A DNA stretch of 64,000 bases from Oscillospiraceae bacterium (GTDB taxonomy: Bacteria > Bacillota > Clostridia > Oscillospirales > Ruminococcaceae): the NCBI GenBank assembly GCA_017848055.1, contig JAGALZ010000010.1, forward strand, positions 1-64,000, written 5' to 3'. Position 1 is the stretch's first letter; every line of letters starts with the position of its first letter. A program made the translations under genes and the position numbers. Shown here piece by piece: positions 1 through 8,713 of the stretch. The notes beneath the pieces are model-generated. The model was given only the letters and a program-made list of their open reading frames with translations, was not told where the DNA came from and ran no database searches.

Positions 1-47
1 ATGGTACTATGTATGAACAGAATATTAAAGGGTTATGTTTAAGTAAT

Positions 48-80
48 AGTGCATTTGTCCTTTGAAAATGCACTTATTTT
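48..80 (+). terminator. Terminator of the upstream gene
   Basis: Inverted repeat AGTGCATTT (48-56) / AAATGCACT (66-74), followed by TATTTTAT. It lies just after a TAA at 40-42. That TAA could end a gene lying mostly outside the window, but too little remains to identify it. Confidence 0.6.
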
Positions 81-164
81 ATCTCTGGTTTCGAAAACGT
101 TTAATAGAATTACAGGGATAAAAATCGGGAGAAAAGTATATGAAATCGAAACGGAGGAACAACT

Positions 165-3100
165 ATGAATCTTACAACGAAAAAGATTATTGCTGCAGTG
201 TCCAGTCTTGCAATTGCAGCTGGTGCCGTGGCCGGAACAGTCGCATTGACAGATAATAATTCTGTAGCGAAAAATCAGAATGCTGTTGTCGAATCACAGC
301 AGACTGGTAGCGTAAAGGTTGAAAACGCAATTGCTGAGGGCGAGGGCGAAGGAACAGACGACGTTACAAAATATGATCATCCACTCCAGGGAACTTATCC
401 TAACCTCAACGTGGTTGATGAAACCGAAACTTACCTGAGAAATAAGCTCCTCTACGGTAACGGTGATAAGACTGAGGACGACTACTTCTTGGGTAAGGCT
501 GCATTCTTCTCGATTTTTGCTAAGAATGTAACTCTTACTGATACTTTAAAGGACGTAGAAGGCAGAGTTGCTGCAGATGAGTTTGATACTTCATTGGCTG
601 AAGCATACGGTGTAGGCGGTGCTCTCAATGTAGATAAGGAAACAAAGCTTTCTGGATCCGCAGACGTTATCTGCAATAATGATAACCTCGGCTGGTTTGG
701 ATTTACAAGTGCAAAGTATAAGAGTGCACATAGCTTTGTGTTCTCGTCCGCAGTACAGGAAATCAAGGGTTCTACCACAACTACAGATAATGGTTCTAAC
801 CTCTATGTTGCTGATAACCTTATCGATTTTGATGCTGAGTTTGCGAAACTTGAAGCACTCTCGGCAAAGCTTGCTACTGCTGACGCAAACCTTGGTCGTG
901 TCCAGGTAACAAACTCTGACGTAACTGTAACCGGTAAGGATGAGGAGATAAATATGTTCACATTTACGAAGGAACAGTGGGACGGATTCGCAGGCAAGAA
1001 CTTAAAGTTTGACGTTCCTACAGGCTCATTCATCATCGTGAATATTTCTGGTTCAGAGGTTAGATTTAATGTAAATATGTTTATCAATGGTGTATCCATT
1101 GGGCAGGGTTCAACGGATAACTGCTATGTAATGCTTAACTTCTATGAAGCTGAGAATGTAGAGATTGTAACCGAATCCCCTAGAGGAACAATACTTGCTC
1201 CTAAGGCGCGTGTTACAACAAACCGTAACCAGCACGTTGACGGACAGGTAATCGCTGAAACAGTTCTCCTAAACTATGAGCAAGGATTTACTACATTTTC
1301 AATGCCTGCAGATTATGCAAATGAAATTACATATACTGATGTTGAAGAAACAAAGTATGCTGCACACTATGTATTTTGGGGCATTGATGGAAAGTATCAT
1401 GAAATCAACGTAGATGGAGTGTTTACATCTGCTGATAGATTGTCTATTGGAAATGCTTTCGATAATGGGGATATTATTACCGTTTTGGGTACAGAGGATA
1501 TTAATGCGACCACTTATGATTGGCATGGTGAAACTTACACAGATAAGTCTGTAGTTTGGGACGTGTATATCGATAACGATAATGTTATGGATGCCGTTTA
1601 TGGAGCAGACCTCTTGGCGCCGGATAGCTATGAAAAACTTGGTTTGACAAAGCTCGATGCCCCTATTAAGCAGGGTGATACTTATACATTTGATAATTCT
1701 AATGTGTATTTTGTTGCTAACTTTACTAGCATATATGAGCCAAAGAAAGTTGTGCTTCACGTAGAGAGTGATTATAAGGATAACTTCGAAAATCTGGATT
1801 TTGATGTTCTGTCTGATGGTGCTAAGTCAAGTGGAACATATAGCTTAAAGGAAGATGGTGAAAGTGTCACAATCTATCTTCCGGTTTACACTGATAATAA
1901 CTGGACAGAGTCAGTTAATAGTATAAATACAAGTAATATTACTGAAGGATTTAAGCTTAGTAAAGACATCGAGATTTTGGATTATGAAAATACTATTCAT
2001 ATTTATGTCGCTGATAACTATGTAGACGCTTATGTTAATGTAGTGTATGAAGATGGGGAGCGTTGGCTAAATACGAGACCTAGCCTTGATGTTGATATGG
2101 ATGTCACTCAGGCAGATGGAAACAATCCAGGAAGCACAAATGTTCCTACTTCGTTTACTTCGGATGGTAAAACAACAAACCAAGTCAAGATTGCTGAGGA
2201 TATCCTGCCAGGTGAGTACTCAACTGAACTTCTGACTTACTCTAAGGAACTTGCTGACAAGTACTATGTAGATGGTGTAACAGTAAAGGAACTTGATAAC
2301 GGAGATATTCTTTATACAGTTACTGTTCGTCAAGACCGCTATGACGTAAGATATTATGATACTAACGGAGTTGAGATAACAAATCTGTATGGCAACTATG
2401 CTGGCTTGAACCAAGTTGAAGGTTATGATGAAAGGATTCTTGCTGATAATTGGCAGGGTAAAACTAATGTGGATTCTAACCGCTATAAGTATGTGTGGTT
2501 TGATAAGGAGAATGGAAAGACTTATAATTTAGGTGATAGTTTCACTTATCCGGCTGCTGACACTAATTTATATCTCACTGTTGTAAGAGCTGAAACCGCT
2601 AAGCCATGGATTTTCTGCGACATTATTTCCTACATGCAGAAGCACTACATTTCTGGTAGCAAGGTAGCAGCAAGAATGGAATACGATGATACCGTGGATG
2701 TATTTACAATTTACGGCGGTAAGACATTTGAAGAATTAAAGGCAGATAAGGAGAACAAGTACTTTATGTTCTCAATGGTTCTTGGTGTTGATAACCATAA
2801 TGTAGGAAAGACACGTTTCACTATCACTAAGGGCGGTTATGATGGAGCGTTAGTATATGATGCTGAAGTAAGTCATACTGATGATAATCCAAATCTTATT
2901 CAAGGCTTCCAGCCGTTTGGAAAGAACTCAGATCCGATTACAGGTAAGGACCTTATCGGTGAGGACCCATTCCTTACAAACTCAGAAGGTAAGAATGATG
3001 CATATGATGGATACAGACAGGTTAGACTTATTCTTCCTGCTGAGGAGTTTGAGAAAGAGACGTTGTATATAACAGCGTACTATGAAGATGACAATGGTCA

Positions 3101-3167
3101 GGAATATATGCATGCTAAGTATAGCATTAATTTAGCCGATAATGATTTCTGGAAGCTTAAAGGCTAA
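165..3167 (+). CDS. Secreted choice-of-anchor A family protein
   Basis: A predicted exported protein of 1000 residues. Residues 1-24 or so form a signal peptide: a basic start (NLTTKK), then an Ala/Val/Gly-rich core. An acidic linker (AEGEGEGTDD) follows. Residues of about 90-390 resemble the choice-of-anchor A domain of Gram-positive surface proteins, including the segment around SPRGTILAPKARV and the QHVDGQVIA stretch typical of the domain's end. Residues 400-1000 are Asp/Tyr/Asn-rich, beta-looking and unfamiliar to me; they may be stalk or adhesion modules. No LPXTG sorting signal, C-terminal membrane segment or dockerin motif is visible, so the anchoring mode is unknown. The ATG has a strong SD (CGGAGGAACAACT). 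Codon use is looser and more AT-rich than in the housekeeping genes downstream. A 42-codon peptide gene follows 21 bases after the stop. A surface or adhesin role is inference. Confidence 0.75.
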   Translation: MNLTTKKIIAAVSSLAIAAGAVAGTVALTDNNSVAKNQNAVVESQQTGSVKVENAIAEGEGEGTDDVTKYDHPLQGTYPNLNVVDETETYLRNKLLYGNGDKTEDDYFLGKAAFFSIFAKNVTLTDTLKDVEGRVAADEFDTSLAEAYGVGGALNVDKETKLSGSADVICNNDNLGWFGFTSAKYKSAHSFVFSSAVQEIKGSTTTTDNGSNLYVADNLIDFDAEFAKLEALSAKLATADANLGRVQVTNSDVTVTGKDEEINMFTFTKEQWDGFAGKNLKFDVPTGSFIIVNISGSEVRFNVNMFINGVSIGQGSTDNCYVMLNFYEAENVEIVTESPRGTILAPKARVTTNRNQHVDGQVIAETVLLNYEQGFTTFSMPADYANEITYTDVEETKYAAHYVFWGIDGKYHEINVDGVFTSADRLSIGNAFDNGDIITVLGTEDINATTYDWHGETYTDKSVVWDVYIDNDNVMDAVYGADLLAPDSYEKLGLTKLDAPIKQGDTYTFDNSNVYFVANFTSIYEPKKVVLHVESDYKDNFENLDFDVLSDGAKSSGTYSLKEDGESVTIYLPVYTDNNWTESVNSINTSNITEGFKLSKDIEILDYENTIHIYVADNYVDAYVNVVYEDGERWLNTRPSLDVDMDVTQADGNNPGSTNVPTSFTSDGKTTNQVKIAEDILPGEYSTELLTYSKELADKYYVDGVTVKELDNGDILYTVTVRQDRYDVRYYDTNGVEITNLYGNYAGLNQVEGYDERILADNWQGKTNVDSNRYKYVWFDKENGKTYNLGDSFTYPAADTNLYLTVVRAETAKPWIFCDIISYMQKHYISGSKVAARMEYDDTVDVFTIYGGKTFEELKADKENKYFMFSMVLGVDNHNVGKTRFTITKGGYDGALVYDAEVSHTDDNPNLIQGFQPFGKNSDPITGKDLIGEDPFLTNSEGKNDAYDGYRQVRLILPAEEFEKETLYITAYYEDDNGQEYMHAKYSINLADNDFWKLKG

Positions 3168-3188
3168 ATTTTAAAGGAGGCAAAAATC

Positions 3189-3317
3189 ATGGAAAAAGAA
3201 AGATATACAGAGCCTGAAATGGATATTGTCGCAATTCTATGCAACGTGATAACAGAAAGTGGCTTAGGAAACCCGGATGATTGGGGTGACGATAACGATA
3301 AAGTAAAGACAGATTAA
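3189..3317 (+). CDS. Small 42-residue acidic peptide
   Basis: A short gene with an excellent ribosome binding site (AAAGGAGG, 9 bases before the ATG) and a stop just before a strong terminator. The peptide starts MEKERYTEPEMDIV, contains a CNVITESG segment and ends in a Gly/Asn/Asp-rich acidic tail. Short peptides with a 'Y-x-x-P-E-M-x-I' start and a 'V-I-T-x-S' centre recur, as far as I recall, in Ruminococcus-like genomes, usually without a function. The gene lies 21 bases after the secreted-protein gene and probably shares its transcript. A leader-plus-core layout, as in modified peptides, would fit, but no modifying enzyme or exporter is nearby, so this is speculation. It has one Cys and no hydrophobic signal peptide. 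Confidence 0.7.
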   Translation: MEKERYTEPEMDIVAILCNVITESGLGNPDDWGDDNDKVKTD

Positions 3318-3354
3318 TATAGTCTGATTGTATACCACTAGAAAACGTCATTTT

Positions 3355-3390
3355 AAACTGACTTCGCATTATGCGAAGTCAGTTTTATTT
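3355..3390 (+). terminator. Strong intrinsic terminator
   Basis: A perfect 15-bp stem, AAACTGACTTCGCAT (3355-3369) with its complement (3371-3385), followed by TATTTTCT. It ends the secreted-protein/peptide transcript. Confidence 0.9.
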
Positions 3391-3450
3391 TCTCTATATT
3401 ATCGTAACACAAATTAGAAATAATATATACATATATTCGTAATATCTTTA

Positions 3451-3459
3451 TGATATAAT
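3451..3459 (+). promoter_or_regulatory. Extended -10 promoter for XRE-cupin gene
   Basis: TGATATAAT is an extended -10 element (TG-n-TATAAT). No good -35 lies 17 bases upstream (ATATAT). It sits about 45 bases before the XRE-cupin start. Confidence 0.45.
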
Positions 3460-3503
3460 ACTAAAGCTAATATCCAAGGATAAAATGAAAGGTGAGAAAT
3501 AAT

Positions 3504-4070
3504 ATGGAATACAATATCAAGGAAGTTGCACACAGATTAAAGGGACTTCGTATGTCCTGCGACCTTTCAGTTGAGGAGTTCAGCCAGTTGACTGACATCT
3601 CAAAAGAAGATTACGAAAAGATTGAAAACGGCGAAAAGGACTTTTCCGTTTCGTTCCTATATAAATGCGCAGAAATTTTCCGAGTCGATATGGTGGAGAT
3701 ACTGACGGGCGTATACCCTAAGCTTTCTGACTACTGTGTCGTAAGAGCAGGAAAGGGACTTCCTGTCGCAAGACGTGACAGATTCGAGTACCACCTGCTT
3801 GCATACCTCTTCAAGGATAAGCGAATCGAGCCGATGCTCGTTGTCGCACCTTATATCGAAGAGGAGCAGGGCAAGCCAATCAAGATGTCCTCTCACGAAG
3901 GACAGGAGTGGGACTACATCTTAAAGGGCAAGCTGCGAGTCATTATCGACGACCATGAGGTCGTCTTGTCACAGGGTGACTCTGTGTACTATGATTCGGG
4001 CAAGCTTCACGGCATGATTGCCCTTGACGGTGAGGACTGCGAGTTTTTGGCGGTGCTTATCGACAAATAA
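3504..4070 (+). CDS. XRE-cupin transcriptional regulator
   Basis: A 188-residue two-domain regulator. Residues 1-65 are an XRE-type helix-turn-helix (RLKGLRMSCDLSVEEFSQLT ...). Residues of about 110-185 are a cupin_2 beta-barrel, with a HEGQEWDYILKG motif followed by GD.VYYDSGKLHGM, typical of small-ligand sensing. The ATG at 3504 has AAAGGTGAG eight bases upstream, which favours it over the in-frame GTG at 3492. The gene is followed after 25 bases by an acyl-CoA synthetase gene. XRE-cupin and acyl-CoA ligase pairs are common in Clostridia, so this protein probably controls that ligase in response to a carboxylic acid or related ligand; that control is inferred. The ligand cannot be read from the sequence. 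Confidence 0.88.
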   Translation: MEYNIKEVAHRLKGLRMSCDLSVEEFSQLTDISKEDYEKIENGEKDFSVSFLYKCAEIFRVDMVEILTGVYPKLSDYCVVRAGKGLPVARRDRFEYHLLAYLFKDKRIEPMLVVAPYIEEEQGKPIKMSSHEGQEWDYILKGKLRVIIDDHEVVLSQGDSVYYDSGKLHGMIALDGEDCEFLAVLIDK

Positions 4071-4095
4071 TGTTTGATTGGAGATAAGTTTTATA

Positions 4096-5751
4096 ATGAA
4101 TAATTTTTACAAGAATTTTGTAAATGAAGAATATGACAGTAAGGGCAGGCTCAAGAAATTCGAGCTTAACTGCCCGCCTAACTATAACTTTGCGTATGAT
4201 GTAATCGACGGAATTGCCGCATTTAATCCGGATAAAAAGGCTATCCACTGGGTTCACGAGAGCGGCGAGGAGAGAGAATTTACATACGCTGAGCTTTCAA
4301 AGCTCACAAACAAGGTTGCAAATATGTTCAGAGCCCACGGTGTAAAGAAGGGCGATATGGTAATGCTCGTTCTGAAGCGTCACTACCAGTTCTGGCTTTG
4401 CGTTTACGGACTTATGAAGCTCGGTGCAATCTCAATTCCGGCAACAAATCAGCTTATGGAAAAGGACTATACCTACCGTTTTGAGTCTGCTTCCGTTAAG
4501 TATGTAGTAGCAACCGCCGAGGGCGACGTTACCGACCATATCGACGCATCCTGCGAAAAGTATAAGGACTTGCAGGAGAAGTTTATCGCAAGAGGTACTC
4601 GTGAGGGCTGGACAAGCTTTGACGAGGAAATCGAAAAGTATTCCGACGAGCTCGAAAGAGTTGATACACTCGTAGATGAGCCTATGTTCCTCTATTTCTC
4701 ATCGGGTACAACAGGCTATCCGAAGATGATTCTTCATAGCTATTACTATTCCGCAGCACATATCGTTACCGCAAAGCACTGGCATTGTGTTCACGACGGC
4801 ACTCTACACCTCACAATCTCAGATTCAGGCTGGGGTAAGTGTGCTTGGGGTAAGCTGTTCGGTCAGTTTACTTGCGGTGCAACAGAGTTTATTTATGACT
4901 TTGACAGATTCAATAGCGCAAAAATGCTCTCAATGATTGAGAAGTACAGAATCACATCCTTCTGCGCTCCGCCGACAATGTACCGCTTCTTTATCAAGGA
5001 AGGTATCGAGAACTATGACCTTTCTTCACTTGAAAGAGCATGTATCGCAGGCGAAGCACTCAATCCAGAGGTCTTCAACAGATTCTATGAGTATACAGGT
5101 CTTAAGCTTATGGAAGCATTCGGCCAGACTGAAACTGTTCCTATTGTCGCAAACCTCGGTGATATGAACCCGAAGCCGGGCTCTATGGGTAAGCCGGTAC
5201 CGCTTTATGATGTCGTTCTTGTCGATGAAAACGGCAATGAGGTTGCTTGCGGTGAAACGGGCGAAATCTGTATCCGTACCGACGGACAGTACCATAAGGG
5301 TATCTTGAAGTGCTACTACCGTAACGAGCAGGATACAAACGATTCATGGCACGATAACCTCTACCATACAGGCGACACTGCATGGTGCGACGAGGACGGC
5401 TATTATTGGTACGTAGGCAGAGTTGACGACGTTATCAAGTCGTCAGGCTACCGTATCGGACCATTCGAAATTGAATCTGTTCTTATGGAGCATCCTTCTG
5501 TACTCGAGTGTGCGGTTACAGGCGTAAAGGATGCGATCAGAGGTCAGGTCGTTAAGGCAACAATCGTACTTGCTAAGAATTTCAAGCCTTCCGAGGAGCT
5601 TAAGAAGGAGCTTCAGAATTACGTTAAGAACGCAACCGCTCCTTATAAGTACCCGAGAGTAATCGAGTTCGTTGAAGAGCTTCCAAAGACAATCAGCGGA
5701 AAGATTATCAGAAAGGCTATCCGTAAATCAGATGCCGAAAAGCAGGACTAA
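4096..5751 (+). CDS. AMP-forming acyl-CoA synthetase
   Basis: An ANL-superfamily adenylate-forming enzyme of 551 residues. It activates a carboxylic acid with ATP to an acyl-AMP and then to the CoA thioester. The AMP-binding P-loop is present (YFSSGTTGYPK), as are the A5 motif (EAFGQTE), the A7/A8 region (YHTGDTAWCDEDGYYWYVGR) and the C-terminal catalytic Lys in PKTISGKIIRK. The overall pattern resembles medium-chain acyl-CoA/acetyl-CoA-like synthetases, but substrate choice cannot be fixed from sequence alone. The ATG at 4096 follows TTGGAGATAAG with normal spacing; the upstream in-frame TTG at 4078 overlaps that site and is rejected. It follows the XRE-cupin gene closely and is probably co-transcribed with it. 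Confidence 0.9.
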   Translation: MNNFYKNFVNEEYDSKGRLKKFELNCPPNYNFAYDVIDGIAAFNPDKKAIHWVHESGEEREFTYAELSKLTNKVANMFRAHGVKKGDMVMLVLKRHYQFWLCVYGLMKLGAISIPATNQLMEKDYTYRFESASVKYVVATAEGDVTDHIDASCEKYKDLQEKFIARGTREGWTSFDEEIEKYSDELERVDTLVDEPMFLYFSSGTTGYPKMILHSYYYSAAHIVTAKHWHCVHDGTLHLTISDSGWGKCAWGKLFGQFTCGATEFIYDFDRFNSAKMLSMIEKYRITSFCAPPTMYRFFIKEGIENYDLSSLERACIAGEALNPEVFNRFYEYTGLKLMEAFGQTETVPIVANLGDMNPKPGSMGKPVPLYDVVLVDENGNEVACGETGEICIRTDGQYHKGILKCYYRNEQDTNDSWHDNLYHTGDTAWCDEDGYYWYVGRVDDVIKSSGYRIGPFEIESVLMEHPSVLECAVTGVKDAIRGQVVKATIVLAKNFKPSEELKKELQNYVKNATAPYKYPRVIEFVEELPKTISGKIIRKAIRKSDAEKQD

Positions 5752-5756
5752 GTAAT

Positions 5757-6371
5757 ATGAACGTGCTGTATTCCTACCCCTCAAATGCAGATAAAGCGAT
5801 TATCAGAAGAGAAATGCCGCAAAGACTTGCCGCCAGAAAAAAGCTCAGCCGAAAGCTCATTACTGCCGTAACAGTATCGATTGTTATTGCCGTAATCGCT
5901 GTTTTTTCGGGGAATGTACTGGCAACCGTGCTGCTGCTCATTTTGTCAGCAGTAAGTGCCGCTGTGAGCATTTTCTCTGTTAAGCTGTCGCTTCTTAGCT
6001 TCGAGGAGGAGCAGACGAGTGTTACCGAAAGCCATATATCACATACGACAACATTTCTGTCAGGTGTTAAAAGACGCTACGAAATTGATATCTCAAAGAT
6101 TTCAAAAACAACGCAGAATACCGTCGGCGACCTTGTTATCGAGCTTGGCGACGAGTCTGGCGCAGAGGTTGTCGATATAAAAAAGGACAGGGAAATCATA
6201 AAGCCCAAAAGCAAAACCGTGACTATGGTTTTGCGTACTACAAAAACAAAGCTTTTTCTCGTAAATGAAATGAGTGAGGCTTTGCATTATCCCAAAAAGA
6301 ATTACAGAGTCATAGAGGACGACGACCTCGATGATTTTGGTGAAAAAAAGCATTGGAGTGACCGACTGTGA
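5757..6371 (+). CDS. Hypothetical two-helix membrane protein
   Basis: A 204-residue protein I do not recognise. A basic N-terminus (RLAARKKLSRKL) is followed by two adjacent hydrophobic helices at about residues 35-75. After these comes a cytoplasmic-looking domain of about 125 residues, rich in beta-type segments (KRRYEIDISKISKTTQ, VTMVLRTTKTKLFLVNE) and ending in an acidic tail. The layout resembles small bacterial PH-like or YdbT-type membrane proteins, but that is a guess. It starts six bases after the acyl-CoA synthetase stop and overlaps the aroB start by four bases (GTGA region), so it sits in a continuous operon with both neighbours. The SD before its ATG is weak, suggesting coupled translation. 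Confidence 0.7.
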   Translation: MNVLYSYPSNADKAIIRREMPQRLAARKKLSRKLITAVTVSIVIAVIAVFSGNVLATVLLLILSAVSAAVSIFSVKLSLLSFEEEQTSVTESHISHTTTFLSGVKRRYEIDISKISKTTQNTVGDLVIELGDESGAEVVDIKKDREIIKPKSKTVTMVLRTTKTKLFLVNEMSEALHYPKKNYRVIEDDDLDDFGEKKHWSDRL

Positions 6372-7486
6372 GCGTATTTGAATGTAGCCTTGTGAAAACT
6401 GTCGATGACAGCTATGAAATAGAAATCGGCAGAGCACTTGCCGATACTATGGTGGATGAGCTTACAAGCGGTGTCTTCGGAAAATATAAGAAGTTTGCGG
6501 TAATCACCGACTCAAATGTCTTGGAGCTTTATGCCGAGGATATCGCAAAAAAGCTTCAGGATAAGGGTGCAGTCGCAGAGCTGTTTTCTTTTGCAGCAGG
6601 CGAAAAGAGTAAAACCCGTGAGGTTAAGGCGTTTATCGAGGACTCAATGCTGGCATGCGGCTTCAGAAGAGATTGTATGGTCGTAGCAGTCGGCGGCGGA
6701 GTCGTGTCTGATTTGGCAGGATTTATCGCAGGAACCTTCGGCAGAGGTGTGCCGTTTGTAATCTATTCGACAACACTCCTCTCAGCTGCAGATGCTTCTA
6801 TCGGCGGAAAAACTGCCGTTGATACCCCGCTTGCAACAAACCTTATCGGACTTTTCAACCAGCCGAAAAAGGTGTATATCGATATCGATACCTGGAAAAC
6901 ACTTTCACAGCGTGATATCAGCTGCGGACTCGCAGAAACTGTAAAGCATGCACTTATCGCAGACGAAAGCTTCTTTGATTATTTAGAAGAGAATATCGAA
7001 AAGGTGTTCACACTCGACGATGAGGTCTGCGAGCATATCGCCCACGAAAACTGCCGTGTCAAGTACGAGGTGGTTATGAAGGACGAAAGAGAAAGCTCAC
7101 TGCGTGAGATTTTAAATCTCGGGCACACCGTCGGAAGAGCTGTCGAAACTGTCAGCGACTATAAGCTTTTGCACGGTGAGGCTGTCGCAATAGGCCTCGT
7201 CGCAGCATCAATGCTCTCCCAGAGTCTGGGATTTGTTTCTCAGGAGCAGACAGACAGACTCAGAAAGCTTCTCGACAGAGCAAAGCTCCCGTCGCAAATT
7301 CCTCAGTATATCGATAAATCAGAGCTTACAAGAAAGCTTTATACCGATAAAAAGGTCAAGGACGGAAAGCTCAGATTTGTCCTACAGAAGGGAATAGGTG
7401 ACGTAGTCTATACCGATGCCGTCGGTGCAGGCTATGCAATGCCGATTTCAGAAGAGCAGATAAAAGCTATTATCGAAAAGATGTAG
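6368..7486 (+). CDS. aroB: 3-dehydroquinate synthase
   Basis: The second enzyme of the shikimate pathway: it cyclises DAHP to 3-dehydroquinate using NAD and a divalent metal. The 372 residues match the family length. The NAD-binding AVGGGVVSDLAGFIAG segment, the SIGGKTAVDTPLATNLIG loop, the metal-ligand region AETVKHALIADESFFDYLE and the LNLGHTVGRAVE and LLHGEAVAIG histidines are all present. The start is a GTG overlapping the previous gene's stop. aroA begins nine bases after the stop and aroC overlaps aroA, so aroB-aroA-aroC form one aromatic-amino-acid unit. The stop codon is TAG. Confidence 0.96.
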   Translation: MSVFECSLVKTVDDSYEIEIGRALADTMVDELTSGVFGKYKKFAVITDSNVLELYAEDIAKKLQDKGAVAELFSFAAGEKSKTREVKAFIEDSMLACGFRRDCMVVAVGGGVVSDLAGFIAGTFGRGVPFVIYSTTLLSAADASIGGKTAVDTPLATNLIGLFNQPKKVYIDIDTWKTLSQRDISCGLAETVKHALIADESFFDYLEENIEKVFTLDDEVCEHIAHENCRVKYEVVMKDERESSLREILNLGHTVGRAVETVSDYKLLHGEAVAIGLVAASMLSQSLGFVSQEQTDRLRKLLDRAKLPSQIPQYIDKSELTRKLYTDKKVKDGKLRFVLQKGIGDVVYTDAVGAGYAMPISEEQIKAIIEKM

Positions 7487-7495
7487 GCGAAAAAT

Positions 7496-8713
7496 ATGGA
7501 TATTAAAATTACCCCGACAAAGCTCAAAGGAGAGGTAAGAGTGCCTTCTTCAAAAAGCTTTGCCCATAGACAGATAATGTGTGCCGCCTTTGCAAAGGGT
7601 GAAAGCATTATCGAAAATGTGTCAATGTCGCAGGATATCGCCGTTACAATCGGCGCAATGAATGCACTCGGTGCAGATATAAAAGCAGACGGTACTACCG
7701 TTACCGTCAGAGGAATAAAAAAAATCCCGACAGAGCCCGTCACCATTGACTGCGGCGAGTCAGGCTCAACACTCCGCTTTGTAATCCCCGTTGCCGCCGC
7801 ACTCGGTGTAACCGCAACCTTTACAGGCAGAGGAAAGCTCCCTTCACGTCCGATAACTCCTTATGTTACCGAGCTTTCAAAGAAGGGAATCAGCTTCAAT
7901 GGCTATGACGGCTCAATGCCGTTTACAATAAGCGGAAAGCTCCAAAGCGGCGATTATCGGATTGCAGGGGATATCTCCTCTCAGTTCGTAACAGGACTTA
8001 TCTTAGGTCTGTCGCTTATAGAGGGCAGGTCAACAGTAACGCTCACTTCTCCGCTCCAGTCAAAGCCTTATGTGGATATAACACTCCGTAGCCTTGAAAT
8101 GTTCGGCAGAAGTGTCAAGCCAACAGAAAACGGCTTTGAAATTATCGGCGGAAAGGACTTTGTTCCTTGCAAAACAGCCGTCGAGGACGACTTTTCCCAG
8201 GCAGCCTTCTTCTTTGTAGCAAATGCCCTCGGCAGCAGTATCTCAATGCCGACACTGCCTCTTGTCAGTGCCCAGGGCGACAGCATCATAAGAAACGTTG
8301 TCGAGAATAAGAAAGCTTTTGAGCTTGACTGTAGCGATATCCCCGATATCGTGCCGATAATGTCGGTGCTTGCTACACAGCTGGAGGGAACTACTAAGCT
8401 TACAAACGTCGCAAGACTTCGTATCAAGGAAAGCGACAGAATCGAAACAACATTGTCGCTTGTAAATACACTCGGCGGAAACGCAAGATGTGTAGGCGAC
8501 GAAATACATATTGAAGGAAAAACACAGCTCAGGGGTGGACGAGTGAACTCCCATAACGACCATAGAATCGCTATGAGTGCCGCAATCGCCGCTACTGTGT
8601 GTGAAAATGAGGTTATAATAGAAGATGCAGGCTGCGTGAAAAAATCGTATCCGCACTTCTTTGACGACTATAATAAACTTGGAGGTAACGCTAATGTCAT
8701 CAATCTGGAATAA
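7496..8713 (+). CDS. aroA: EPSP synthase (3-phosphoshikimate 1-carboxyvinyltransferase)
   Basis: It transfers the enolpyruvyl group of PEP to shikimate-3-phosphate. The 405 residues form the usual two-lobed enzyme. SSKSFAHRQIMCAAF carries the PEP/S3P-binding residues, followed by GESGSTLRFVIPVAA and the RGKLPSRPI region. The catalytic Asp region is DFSQAAFFFVANAL. RIKESDRIE and NSHNDHRIAMSAAI are the diagnostic C-terminal motifs. The last 20 bases overlap aroC, implying coupled translation. The enzyme makes the substrate used by the next gene. Confidence 0.96.
   Translation: MDIKITPTKLKGEVRVPSSKSFAHRQIMCAAFAKGESIIENVSMSQDIAVTIGAMNALGADIKADGTTVTVRGIKKIPTEPVTIDCGESGSTLRFVIPVAAALGVTATFTGRGKLPSRPITPYVTELSKKGISFNGYDGSMPFTISGKLQSGDYRIAGDISSQFVTGLILGLSLIEGRSTVTLTSPLQSKPYVDITLRSLEMFGRSVKPTENGFEIIGGKDFVPCKTAVEDDFSQAAFFFVANALGSSISMPTLPLVSAQGDSIIRNVVENKKAFELDCSDIPDIVPIMSVLATQLEGTTKLTNVARLRIKESDRIETTLSLVNTLGGNARCVGDEIHIEGKTQLRGGRVNSHNDHRIAMSAAIAATVCENEVIIEDAGCVKKSYPHFFDDYNKLGGNANVINLE

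Noticed and set aside
1..42. Possible 3' end of an upstream gene (TAA at 40-42 before a terminator)
   Set aside because: Only 13 codons are visible, so neither frame nor product can be supported.
3492..3503. GTG start for the XRE-cupin gene
   Set aside because: The GTG is part of the SD for the better ATG at 3504.
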